Assembly: GCA_009733775.1 (NCBI GenBank)
Contig: WOGZ01000058.1
Location: 62,001-126,000 of the forward strand
Reading direction: 5' to 3'
From: Alectoria sarmentosa
Taxonomy: Eukaryota > Ascomycota > Lecanoromycetes > Lecanorales > Parmeliaceae
DNA: 64,000 bases
Below the pieces are notes generated by a model. It worked only from the letters and a program-made list of their open reading frames with translations. It made no database searches and had not been told where the DNA came from. Made by a program: the position numbers and the translations under genes. Position 1 is the first letter of the stretch, and each line of letters starts with the position of its first letter. This document shows positions 1 through 9,974 of the stretch, piece by piece.

Positions 1-77
1 AAAGGCAAGATACATCATCAGCGACTTCCTACAGTCAACTATCCGCTTACCGTGTTCAATTCGATTCAGACAAATAT

Positions 78-2579
78 ATGTCAGCTGTCTACCATTGGCT
101 CTCACCTCTTTCGAAAGAGTTCAGTAGCAAACAGCACGACACTTTCAACATCACAGCACGACAAGACAGGTTGAGTGATTGGGTCTTACACACAAAGAAT
201 TACCAAGAATGGCTACAGAGCGCCGGGAAGACATTGTGGTGTTTGGGCATACGTATGTTCCTTCCATATCATGACGCCCCATGTTTCAAATCATCGGTTC
301 GAACTGCTAGCATCGCACGGGACTATCCGCAGGAATAAATTGTCTCCATCGGACATAGGTCCTTATTCAGTACCTTGTCCGACCATTAGTGATGTGCAGA
401 AATTTTCAGGTTTGAGACATCCACGACAATCCAAGATCATGGTCGGGCTGCCTTCAGGAGAGATTTCATTTGCTGACTCGAACCCAAGGTGGTGCTGGAA
501 AAACGGTACTTGCGTACGTACTCTTCTCGGGCGTTACAAATTGAATCGACTGAAATGCTGATACGGAATATCATTCGACAGGTCATTCATTGTGAACGCT
601 CTTCAAGCGGTTGGTAACGAACATGTTGGAGTTGCCTATATATACTGCAATTACAGCGAAGCAGAGAAGCAGAATCCTACGAACTTGCTGAAGAGCATAC
701 TGCTGCAGCTGTCCTCTCGCAAGCGTGTGATGATTGAAGAATTGACGGAAGCTTACAAGAAGCATATGAAGGAGGGAACAGCACTATCTCTACCTGAATG
801 CTGTCGCCTTCTCCACGCTGCCACCAATCATTTTTCAAGGATCTACCTGATCATCGATGCCTTGGACGAATGCGCTGAATGCACCAGGGACATATTGTTT
901 GCGGAGCTGAAAAAAACGAAGCCTCAAATCAATGTCCTTGTCACCTCACGGCATGTGTTCCGGGACCATTATGACGCAGAAAGCGCATTACGCTTAGAAA
1001 TCGAAGCCAACGTGTTAGATATCAGGCAGTACCTGCAGGAACGCATAACAGCATCCTCGGCGTTACAAGCGTATTTCAAGAAAGACAGGGATCTTCATGA
1101 CGTTATCATATCGGACGTTGCCGAAAGAGCCAAAGGAATGTAAGCATGAATCGTGAAACATGATCTGAACCAAGATGATATTCAACTGACATTGAGCTAA
1201 GGTTTCTACTCGCCCGCCTGCACTTGGATTCATTGATGGCCAGCCTTACGTTGCGCAAAGTCAAGGCCGCGTTAAGGTCCTTGCCCGAAGAATTGGACAG
1301 AACATATGAGCAGGTATTACGAAGAATACAGACCCAGGATCCAGATCGTGTTGGGCTAGCTCTGAAGGTTCTTGGTTGGATACATCACGCTGCTAGGCCA
1401 TTAGGCACTCGCGAGCTGCAACATGCACTGGCCGTAGAGGCTGGGGATTCTCAGTTCGATGAAGATGGGATACCGGACATCGATTTGGTCTTGTCTGTGT
1501 GCGCCGGCATTGTGGAGGTTCGGGAGAACAATACCATGGGACTAGTCCACTACACCGCTCAAGAATACCTTAAACGTCGAGCGGCGGATTTATTTCCAGA
1601 TGCTCAGATGGAAATTGCAACAACTTGTCTCATCTACCTCTCATTCGACGAGTTCGCACAGGGACCATCACCTAACGACAAAGCTTTTGACGACCGAATG
1701 GAGCTTTGTCCTTTACTACCGTATGCGTCTCGGTATTGGGTTCGGCACGCGCGCGGAAATCTAGAAGCAGGAATCAAAGCTCTAGCATTGGCATTCCTGA
1801 AGCAAGACTCGAAGGTAGCGTCGTCCGCGCAGGTATCAGAAGCATTCGAATCTCGCCATCCAATGTATAGCCAGCGCTTCAGACACAACGTTCGAGGTTT
1901 GTGGTTTGCCGCATCAAATGGTCTCTATGATCTGACCGTTGCATTGTTGGAAGATGCTGCGTCAGTTGAGGCAGAAGACTTCGAGGGGGAAAGGTCGTTG
2001 CATCGGGCAGCTATCAACGGACACTACGATATAACGCTACTGTTGCTCGAGCACCAAGCAAATGTGCATGCGATGAGTCATTCGGGAGCCACGGCTTTGC
2101 ACTGCGCGGCTACTCATGGGCACCAGCAGATAGTTCGGCTACTTATTGAGAAGGGAGCAGTCGTTGGGGCTCGTGACAAAAAGGGCTGGACAGCGCTGCA
2201 TCTGGCCGCCTCCAACGGTCACCGAGATATATCAGAACTGCTTTTAGATCGTGGGGCCGACATCCAATCTAAAGACGGATATGGAGCCACAGCTTTGTAC
2301 CGCGCAGCTGAGAAAGGGCATTACGAATGCACACTGCTACTCGTTGAGCGGGGTGCCCATTTGGACGTCAAGAACGACTATGATCAGACTGCTTTGCACC
2401 GAGCTGCCGAAAATGGACACCTTTCTGCGGCTGAGATACTGTTGGAGCATGGAGCCGACTGTACGATCAAGGACTTCTACGGATGGACGCCAAAGTATCG
2501 TGCTGCTGATATGGGTCATGACGATATTGTTCGCTTGATATTGAAGTTTCTTCCTCGTCTACTTGCACAGCCGACTTAG
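78..2579 (+). CDS. NACHT-ankyrin NLR-like protein (5' end uncertain)
   Basis: Predicted STAND-class NTPase of the fungal NLR type, a family linked to non-self recognition and heterokaryon incompatibility. Exons read as 78-252, 489-513, 582-1139 and 1202-2579 (711 aa if the ATG at 78 is used). The N-terminal linker ends in the family-typical EWLQS...LWCLGI. A 236-nt intron follows, and a 25-nt exon carries the Walker A core GAGKT (residues 60-64). Walker B, LIIDALDE, lies near residues 156-163. A helical/winged-helix segment follows (SLPEELDRTYEQVLRRI, VHYTAQEYL), then about six ankyrin repeats from residue 485 to the end. Residue 59 is Arg where relatives usually have Pro. A possible acceptor (AG at 83-84) means the true start may lie left of the window. 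The protein is short for this family, with few ankyrins. Function beyond the domains is inferred. Confidence 0.8.
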
Positions 2580-3733
2580 TAGACAAAGTAAGAGGGCATA
2601 GCAGTCTTCAAAAAAAGTGTTGATTTTTACTCTGTATTGGCATCGAGAATTTGTTGCCATGGGCGAGCATGGAGTTTAGGAAGGGCTCCTGACATGGGGG
2701 TACCTGCTTTGGAAGTGTTTTGAGATCTACATCGCTCAGATGTTCGACGATTCAGGTTCAAAGCCCATTTAGTGAGGCCTCGGAAACATCCATAATAGGC
2801 GAGATTGGGCGAATATGAAGACCTGATCGAGGCTGTGTTGCTAGGAAGCAGTGCCAACCTTGGTTCCGCTCGTTAGACATGTTTTAGGAATGGGGAGTGT
2901 ATGTTATGCCCTCTAGAATGGTCTCGCGAATCGACCTTTCCTCTGCGTACGAAAATGGAATACTCACTAAGAAATCCTCAATAAGAAAACAAGAAAACTT
3001 GAGACCACGCACCCACAGTTACGGGGAAAAGTCGAAGGCCTGTGGGAGGGTATGCCGTATGATCATGACGAGCTGAATCGCAGACATGTTTCCTGGAAAT
3101 GGCCTTATTCTTTTCGTAGTAGCAACTCGGAAAGCCTGGTGAAATAACTCCTTAGAGTCCGATGGAGTCTCACGTAGCAATGCTGGTTCATACCTGTTTG
3201 GAGTCCCGAAGCCATTGTTGTTGGGACCAAAACCGAAAGTTTGTGCAGTTCTGTACCTCGATTGAGCCTGCAGAGCCAGTCATGTCTCTCCGACATCTAC
3301 AAATTCCTCGCAATAGATTGCCATCTGAGCAGGATTCTGGCTTCGCATTTGGGGACAGCCCCTATTCACAGCTTCAATGCAGGTTTATATGAAGTTTTGT
3401 AACAGCACTGAAGATAAGTAGAGTACCTCGGACGATGGTCATGCAGATGCTCTTGTGATCTGTGAATGCTACCTTTTCCAAGAGACTTGGATCAATCTCG
3501 CTCTTTCAAGGCCTTCCCACAACTCTGAGAAACTTCCTTCCCATATCGTCTTGTGTTCGCTCTCCCTACGAGACCAATGGAGAGAATCAGCATGTTGCAG
3601 CAAGACATGCGAGTGCGAGCAGTAAATTTCGAGACTGCGTTCGTGATGCAGTAGAAAGGACGAAAATGAGCGCCACGGTCAAGGATCAGTGCTCCTCAGC
3701 ATCTCTCTTGTCAATTGACCCATCGACATGCCC
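2580..3733. other. intergenic region, no gene seen
   Basis: About 1.15 kb between the NLR stop codon and the stop codon of the minus-strand acidic-tail protein. Only short, compositionally random open frames occur on either strand, and no repeat or tRNA-like structure stands out. It should contain both 3' UTRs. Confidence 0.5.
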
Positions 3734-4918
3734 TTATGGCTCATTAGTACCAGGCACCTTATCCCCAACTTCATCGTGAGAGCGCATTCCAGCCCCACTG
3801 GTGTCTTCGACGACAATCGCGGCATTCCCATCCCCGGCATGGCCTGAGTTAGGAGCTGAGTCATGGGTCGTCTTTTCTCCTGTATCAGTGTTGTAATTTT
3901 GGTTGCTTGCGGCTTCGTCGCTTCTATCTTCAACCTTGCCATCTTCATCGCCATCATCCTCGCCGCTGTTAGCCTCATCGCTACCACTTGAGGCGCGGCT
4001 AAAATCTGCCATATCATCCTCTTCTGCCTCATCATCGTTGCTGTCACTCTCATCTCCCTCATCACTCTCAATGTCCTCGCTGCTGCTTTCATCGCTCCCG
4101 TTCTCTTCAGTGTCACTCTCGCACTCTGATTCGGTGTTGCTCTCCTGTTCGAATTCCTCTCCCACGTCGAGTATTTCATCTGCTTGCTCAAAGAACCCGG
4201 TGCAGTCTATGACCTTGAGATAACGAGAATTTGGCCTCCTGATTTCGGGACGATGGTGCTTCCGAAGAGCTTTGAGTGGAAGCCAGATCATTTCCAGGAC
4301 CCGTTCATATGGCCAGCCCAGCTGGGGCAACGTCACCAAAGAGTACGATGCGCTTGGATGGCAACTACGGCAATGGCACAGACCAATTAACCCTGTGCAT
4401 ATATAGTGGACGTCCGAACCAGCGACGATCATCGACACGCTGGCGCGTTCCCCGTGTTGCACTTGGTGATTGACCTGGACGACGCATGGTGGCAGCGGTG
4501 CACTATTCGGAATATGGTTGAACGCGATGTTCTGTAGTACATTTTTCAGCATCAGGAGACCGAGGTCGCGAAGTTGCCAATTGATGAGTACTAGGAGATT
4601 GCTGCCGTAGAGCATAGACTTTGCTTCTTGACCGATGAGGCGATTGCTGCGGAGGATCGCTGTGTGAAATACATAGGTGGGTCGATGCTGAGGATCCCTA
4701 TAAGAGTCAAATTGACGACGTCTGGATACTTTGCATGACTCGGCGGGCGGGAACAGGTTTCTGTAGACCATGTTGCGTATTTCGGGCGGAAAAGACTCGA
4801 AGCGAGGGGGTTTTTTCTTTGGCGCAGGTATTTTCGTGGTAGGGTGAGTTTTTCTCTCGCTCAGCAAGCCAAGGGGAAGTGACTGGCCTCCCAGATCTTG
4901 CTGCGTTGTCGAAGCCAT
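3734..4918 (-). CDS. F-box/2EXR-like protein with acidic C-terminal tail
   Basis: Single-exon protein of 394 aa. I chose the ATG at 4918 (CAACATGG context); an in-frame ATG lies eight codons upstream at 4942. The N-terminal third has the pattern of the fungal F-box-like/2EXR family: a Pro/Lys-rich leader, then FESFPPEIRNMVYRNLF, followed by the usual 'HTAILRSNRLIGQEA' segment. Family members often act as substrate adaptors or are uncharacterised. The last about 140 residues are very rich in Glu, Asp and Ser and are probably disordered. The complementary strand in that stretch gives long Ser-rich frames, which are shadows. No partner or substrate can be read from the sequence. Confidence 0.75.
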   Translation of the reverse strand: MASTTQQDLGGQSLPLGLLSERKTHPTTKIPAPKKKPPRFESFPPEIRNMVYRNLFPPAESCKVSRRRQFDSYRDPQHRPTYVFHTAILRSNRLIGQEAKSMLYGSNLLVLINWQLRDLGLLMLKNVLQNIAFNHIPNSAPLPPCVVQVNHQVQHGERASVSMIVAGSDVHYICTGLIGLCHCRSCHPSASYSLVTLPQLGWPYERVLEMIWLPLKALRKHHRPEIRRPNSRYLKVIDCTGFFEQADEILDVGEEFEQESNTESECESDTEENGSDESSSEDIESDEGDESDSNDDEAEEDDMADFSRASSGSDEANSGEDDGDEDGKVEDRSDEAASNQNYNTDTGEKTTHDSAPNSGHAGDGNAAIVVEDTSGAGMRSHDEVGDKVPGTNEP

Positions 4919-5940
4919 GTTGATATGATTACGCAGAATCATTCATTGAGTTTTGATGAGGGAAGTCTGAAGAAGAAAGAGAACTTTTGGGACCCGTTCA
5001 ATCAGCTTCGACTGGAGGTCGTAGTGATGGAGCTACTCACGAGAAGGATGTGAGGTGCAAGTAACATCTGAGGTTTGTTTCCCTTGAAAACCTCGATACA
5101 ACGATTGTTTATGAAAAATAGCAATAGTTACGAAGAGCAGATGTGAAATGCCTATCAGTCAGCAGCTGGTTGTTGGACTGAGGCTTTTCATGGGCCATTT
5201 GAGCTGATGATTTAAACAAATGACGGCTGATCTCATGAGCTGTGACTTGTATGAATTTGAGGGTAGTCAGGCCAATAGACAGAAAAGATGAGTGTAGAAT
5301 TGAGGCCATCGAGCCATAAAATTTGCTCCCCGACGTTTGGACGCATTTCAAGCATACTTTGTGTCACAGAGCAAGACGTCCCTTTGTGTTGTACACTCAA
5401 TCATCGAGGAACCGTTGCCGCTGTGAATGGGCGCCTGTTCTGGCGACGTCATTCGCAAAAATATTTGACTGTATTGCTGCCAGGGCTTCCCCACTTGCGT
5501 GGCTGGTTATCTGAGTGAACGAAAGAGATGTGGACTGTGCGGAGAGAGTCGAGTACGGTGCTAGAAGAGGTGCCAGTTGAAACAGCACTATCCTTAAAAG
5601 TTCAAACGAGGACGTTTACGCACTGCGATGCAATAGCATTCGGCTTGTGGCCTCAACAGTGAAAGCACACCATATTTCACGAGCACTTGTTCCAGTCCTT
5701 TGTTTACGTTGACAATGAGGGTAAATCGCTGTCTCATCGGCTCCATTGTGAAAGGCAATGTGCATGGTCTGAAACTTCTTTGTCAAAGAGTCATCAATGA
5801 CACATTGTCTCATTGTCTCATTGTCTGATGTTTTGTATTTCCCATGCGTCCCATGCGTCTTCTTCCCATTTCATCCCATTCCAACTTTCTGTATCAGCCA
5901 CCTACGAAGCTCTTTCATTCAATCGTCGCCATTCAATACC
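4919..5940. other. divergent intergenic region / 5' leaders
   Basis: About 1 kb between two divergently transcribed genes, so it should hold both promoters. Near the kinase start there is an imperfect 8-bp tandem (CATTGTCT three times, 5803-5826) and a duplicated CCCATGCGT. An open frame continues upstream of 5941 to 5797, but its residues look like pyrimidine-rich leader rather than protein. Confidence 0.45.
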
Positions 5941-7512
5941 ATGCATCCTTCAATAGACCTCTATCCCGGTATTTTTAGCCCGAGGCCATACGACATATCG
6001 CAGAGAACGATGTTCTCTTTGGGATGTTCCTGTGGTCGCGCGGCGAGCCAGACTCCACTTCCCCAGCGTCAACAAGACTGCTTTTCCTATGTCGTTTCTA
6101 TCGATGGTATTCATGTCTGTCATCCGGAGAACATCATTGAGTATGAGACTGTAGATGAAGACGAACCCGGAAGCGATCAACAGAACCTCGTCGAATATGA
6201 CAGTGTCCAAGCAGCAGGCCCTGGACACGAATGTCCCTTCTCGCTACTCCAAAGACGCGGTATCTCGATCTCCAGAATGCGTCTTGCACTCTCGGCTTTG
6301 ACCCAGTCCACATTGGTAAGTCTCTCAGGCTATCGAGCAGGTGAATGCAACGCCGACGACCGTCCTTATCCCGAAGGCGGCGATTATGAACTCATCAAGC
6401 AAATCGGCATGGACGGCGAAGGTATCGTCCATCTCATGAGAAGTCGAAGCGCTCGGCAACTCGTCGTCCGCAAAACAGTCACGTACGCTCGGTCATGCAA
6501 CGCCAAACCCATAGAGGCTGCCATACTCCAGGACATTTTCCCAGAACGCCACAACAATATCATCCGTCTTCACGCCTTCGAGTCGTACGAAGTAGAAGGC
6601 GCCCGCTACTGGCTCGAGTTTTGCTCTGGAGGCGACTTATATCAGCTCGTCGATCGATACGAGAAAGAGGATGTTATTTTACCAGAACCGTTCATCTGGC
6701 AGGCCTTTCAGCAACTAGCTTCAGCCCTCGAGTTCCTGCACCGAGGTTTCGACCCCAGGCGCAGCGATCCCGATCGGCGAGGTATCTGCCATCGTGACAT
6801 CAAACCCAGTAACATCTTCCTCCGACCCGTCCCCAACTCCACATACCCCGATGTCGTCCTCGGAGACTTCGGCCATGCAACTTTAAATTTCGCTACCTAC
6901 GATCCCGCCGGGACGGATCTTTGGCAACCACCCGAGCTTCCCAGACATTCCCCCAAGGGTGACGTCTATTCCCTCGGCGCCGTCATGCATTTCCTGATCC
7001 ATTTCAAGGTACCTATTGTCAAGCTACCTGAAGGAGTTCCCAACACGGAATCCGCGAGAGACGCATGGTCGTTGTCGCCAGAGGCAAGACAGCCGATAAT
7101 GGAATTCGTGGACGAGTATAGCGAAGAGCTAATTTGTACGATGTTGATTGCGCTCGAGGCTGATGAAAACAAGCGGAAGAATTCGAGCCAGCTTTTGAAG
7201 TTTGTCAGTGAATGCATCGAGGAGAAATTTCCGCCGGGATCTGATTTGCTGACAAAGGCTAAAGAGTGGCCGATGGCGAGTTGGGCTTTTGATCATATGG
7301 GGCATGCGAGTGGCAGATTTGAGGAAGAAGAGTGTGAAGATGCGGGTACGGAGCAGTATTTTGACATGATGGAGAGATTTGGGTGTGGGAGGTCGAGGGA
7401 GAGTTCACGGTCTTCTTCTCCTACTCCGTCTGATTGGTGGCAGAGAGTTGCTGAGAGGAGCTCGAGAGGGTGGGAGGCGTCTTCTGTTTCTTCACTCCGT
7501 GAGGCGTATTGA
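5941..7512 (+). CDS. protein kinase, NIMA/NEK-like Ser/Thr kinase
   Basis: Intronless 523-aa protein. The ATG at 5941 is preferred over the 5797 extension because the upstream residues look like translated leader. The N-terminal about 145 residues have no recognisable domain. The kinase domain runs from about residue 145 (ELIKQIG) to about 430. The catalytic Lys is in VVRKTV (K178), the catalytic loop is CHRDIKPSN (D286), and the metal-binding motif is GDFGHA (D309), so it should be active. The glycine loop is degenerate (IGMDGEGIV). Spacing and the 'NIIRLHAFE' and 'ICHRDIKPSNIFL' segments fit the NEK/NIMA-like group, but sub-family assignment is tentative. The C-terminus is Ser/Arg-rich and probably disordered. 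Confidence 0.8.
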   Translation: MHPSIDLYPGIFSPRPYDISQRTMFSLGCSCGRAASQTPLPQRQQDCFSYVVSIDGIHVCHPENIIEYETVDEDEPGSDQQNLVEYDSVQAAGPGHECPFSLLQRRGISISRMRLALSALTQSTLVSLSGYRAGECNADDRPYPEGGDYELIKQIGMDGEGIVHLMRSRSARQLVVRKTVTYARSCNAKPIEAAILQDIFPERHNNIIRLHAFESYEVEGARYWLEFCSGGDLYQLVDRYEKEDVILPEPFIWQAFQQLASALEFLHRGFDPRRSDPDRRGICHRDIKPSNIFLRPVPNSTYPDVVLGDFGHATLNFATYDPAGTDLWQPPELPRHSPKGDVYSLGAVMHFLIHFKVPIVKLPEGVPNTESARDAWSLSPEARQPIMEFVDEYSEELICTMLIALEADENKRKNSSQLLKFVSECIEEKFPPGSDLLTKAKEWPMASWAFDHMGHASGRFEEEECEDAGTEQYFDMMERFGCGRSRESSRSSSPTPSDWWQRVAERSSRGWEASSVSSLREAY

Positions 7513-8332
7513 GGGTACAGTAATTGTTCTCGAGATTGATTTACGTAAGTAGTAATGAACGAAATAGAATCGAGGGGTCTCGATGAAACAAGATGTATAC
7601 ATTTGGCTCACGTACTCCCTCGATCTACCGCCCTTACAACTAAAACATCGACTACCACCAGTACCAAAGTTCAGCTGCTCTAGCGCGGCGGCACTGAAAC
7701 ACCGTGGGTACTTAAGCTTTAGGCATGATTGAAATTCCTACTGGGACTCAACCTGAATTTTTGTTTCTCTGCTTGTTTCCCTCGCTTCGCCGTAAATATG
7801 CAGTCCCAGTGGTCGCTCACCTTGCTGCGTGCTATCACTCATCGCTCTTGAGGAGTGGTATGGGCATTCTTGCTTAAGTCATGAAGGATGAAGGGTCGTT
7901 GGCAAGCCGAATGAGAGTCAGGAATTGCGCGGTTTCCTATGAACAATGGATGTAAGCCGGTGCTGCTGGAGGTGGAAACTGTAAAGGCGGTATCCAGTAG
8001 ACGAATCGTGCTTGCAAAATGAAAGATGTGAGAGATGTCCATCGTCTTGTAACATGGAAGGATGGATGGCCTGCGAAGTCGGTTTACCAGGTAGAAGCAA
8101 ACCAATTCCCAATTGGCGGTATGAAAGTGCGTTTGCGGAGAATGGAAATTCCAATCTTCTACAACGGATCGAAAGAATACATCAATGGACAGACGAGCGT
8201 TGAAGAGCACCAGAAGATATTGGAAATGACTGAAGCGAGGTTGTCACACAACAGCTAGCCATCGTCTTCCACCTCTTCCCTCTACATGCGTATTTAGGGT
8301 TGACGACCTCCTTCAGGCTTTTTGCATAGGTA
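7513..8332. other. intergenic region left of the TIR element
   Basis: About 820 bp after the kinase gene. Short overlapping frames on both strands (for example a 79-aa frame at 8019-8258) show no recognisable motif. I see no gene here. Confidence 0.4.
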
Positions 8333-8364
8333 CAACAGAGTTTTTTTTTAGTTTATCCGCACCC
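8333..8364 (+). repeat. left terminal inverted repeat of the TIR element
   Basis: Begins CAACAGAG, continues with nine T residues, then AGTTTATCCGCACCC. It matches the reverse complement of 8945-8976 at all 32 positions; identity breaks at 8365. A TA precedes it. Confidence 0.9.
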
Positions 8365-8944
8365 CGAAGATTCCCCGCCACATACACCAAATCTTTTCTT
8401 TTTTTATAAAACGAATGCATATCGTATATAAGAGAAAAGGTTTCAAAATTCATATGAAAATTTCTTTGTTATCTTGAAACTGTTTCGCACTTTTTCGATT
8501 ATAATTTTATTGTGTCATCGTTGCGAAATATTATGTTTTATAAGACGATGTCGAAAACTTTATAATTTCTCCGCAAAGATCGCGAAAAATCGCGTATTTC
8601 AATAACGCGTTTATTAAATTCATTATTTCAAGCCATTCGTACATTCGTTAGCTTTGGAAATTATTTATATAAATATTGATATACACAGCTAACTTGAACA
8701 AAAGTTTCAATGTATATAATATTGTAATAATTAAAAAATATATATCGTAAGTTACAAGTATCGTCGCGAAGTCTCACACGGAAATCGCAACGTGAAATAA
8801 CAATTACAAAAAATTAAATTAAATGTAAAAACGCACGATCAATGATAACTAGTTCGATAATTATACTCTTTAATTTTATAACAATCGAACGTGTGCGCGT
8901 GAAGAAATAAGAGTTATAATATGAAAGAATAGATTTTCGTTTTC

Positions 8945-8976
8945 GGGTGCGGATAAACTAAAAAAAAACTCTGTTG
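8945..8976 (-). repeat. right terminal inverted repeat of the TIR element
   Basis: Exact reverse complement of 8333-8364. It ends in CTCTGTTG followed by TA at 8977-8978. Confidence 0.9.
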
Positions 8977-9974
8977 TATACCATCCGAGACAGAGGAATG
9001 TTCCTGATAGCTTCTGCTTACGATTTATTGACTTGGCATAGATGATTGCGAGCGCTGGCTGTTGGACACTCTAGGGTTGTCATTCAGATATGATGAAGCT
9101 TAATACCGGACCGCTTTCGAGGAGAAACGGTGTGGGTTGATGCTGCAGTTGTCCAAGCCCTCAGGCCCACCAGGCCCCTCGGACATTTTCAGGAGTGCCA
9201 AGCCAGCTAAGAATAGCGTCAATTGGCGCAGTACTAGTACTAATGGAGTTTGGGACTTTAGTAACATCGCCGTCTCGTTTTCATCTCGTCTTCATCTGGT
9301 CTTCATATCGCCATCAACATCAGTCCTTCCAGCATCTATATAAGCGAAGTCCATTGTGGAGCCACAGTTGCGTGTGATGAAGCGCTGTGAGTGGTATTAT
9401 TTCAGCTTGCTGTTGCCAATCATTTGCCCGACAAATTACAACAAAATATTGCAACCCAAATTCGATCAATTGCCTCGTTGAAGAAGTTGTTCAATAAACG
9501 TCCTTGTTGCAAGAAAATGCTAGCTAACTAACATACGAGTACACCTCCCTCACACCTTTTTCCTCCTTTCAGGAGTCCAAACTCGCAGGCTCAAGGCTTT
9601 GGCAAAGTTGATTGCTCACATAATAAGCGAATGACGTGATTGCAGGCAACCACTGCTGCATAGAATGGGAAGGATCTTATCAAATGTCGTGATTTATCCC
9701 GTGTCTCTGTACAATACGTGTATTGTATTCGTACACGCGCTCCACGGCTCAATGGAGTGCCTCAAAACCCAGCGTATTTTATTTGAAATTTTCGAGTAAA
9801 TAGATTTGCAACACCTCACCCTCATTCTGATATTCATTCCCATCTATATCGCCCTTCCCTGCTTGCTTACCAGCGTCTTCTGTCAAAGTCTCGTTGTAAA
9901 AACCACAGCCTCGACTACTCATTCAACTATTTAAATATCTATGCAAGAGAAACAGAAACAGCATTACATACGTG
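8977..9974. other. intergenic region upstream of the permease gene
   Basis: About 1 kb with no supported gene. The last 200 bp are pyrimidine-rich and form the probable promoter and 5' leader of the permease. Confidence 0.4.

Larger units (their letters stand above)
8333..8976. mobile_element. non-autonomous TIR element (MITE-like), TA target duplication
   Basis: A 644-bp block bounded by perfect 32-bp terminal inverted repeats and flanked by the dinucleotide TA on both sides (8331-8332 and 8977-8978). This is the signature of a Tc1/mariner/pogo-type insertion. The interior has no open frame long enough for a transposase, so it would depend on an enzyme supplied elsewhere. Its composition contrasts with the flanks: hand counts give 25% GC in 8641-8700 and 15% in 8701-8760, against 52% in 8221-8280. 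CpG dinucleotides are nevertheless frequent in parts, for example several CGCG sites in 8580-8615. The perfect ends suggest a recent insertion. Family assignment rests only on the TA flanks and architecture. Confidence 0.85.

Noticed and set aside
294..306. tRNA B-box-like GGTTCGAAC
   Set aside because: It lies in the first intron of the NLR gene and has no A-box or cloverleaf pairing around it.
3903..4223. Ser-rich plus-strand ORF
   Set aside because: Exact complement of the Asp/Glu/Ser tail of the minus-strand F-box-like gene.
6315..6341. GTAAGT...GCAG pair inside the kinase gene as an intron
   Set aside because: The interval is only about 27 nt, too short to splice, and the frame reads through.
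8019..8258. 79-codon plus-strand ORF near the TIR element
   Set aside because: Competing frames overlap on both strands and none matches a transposase or another family.
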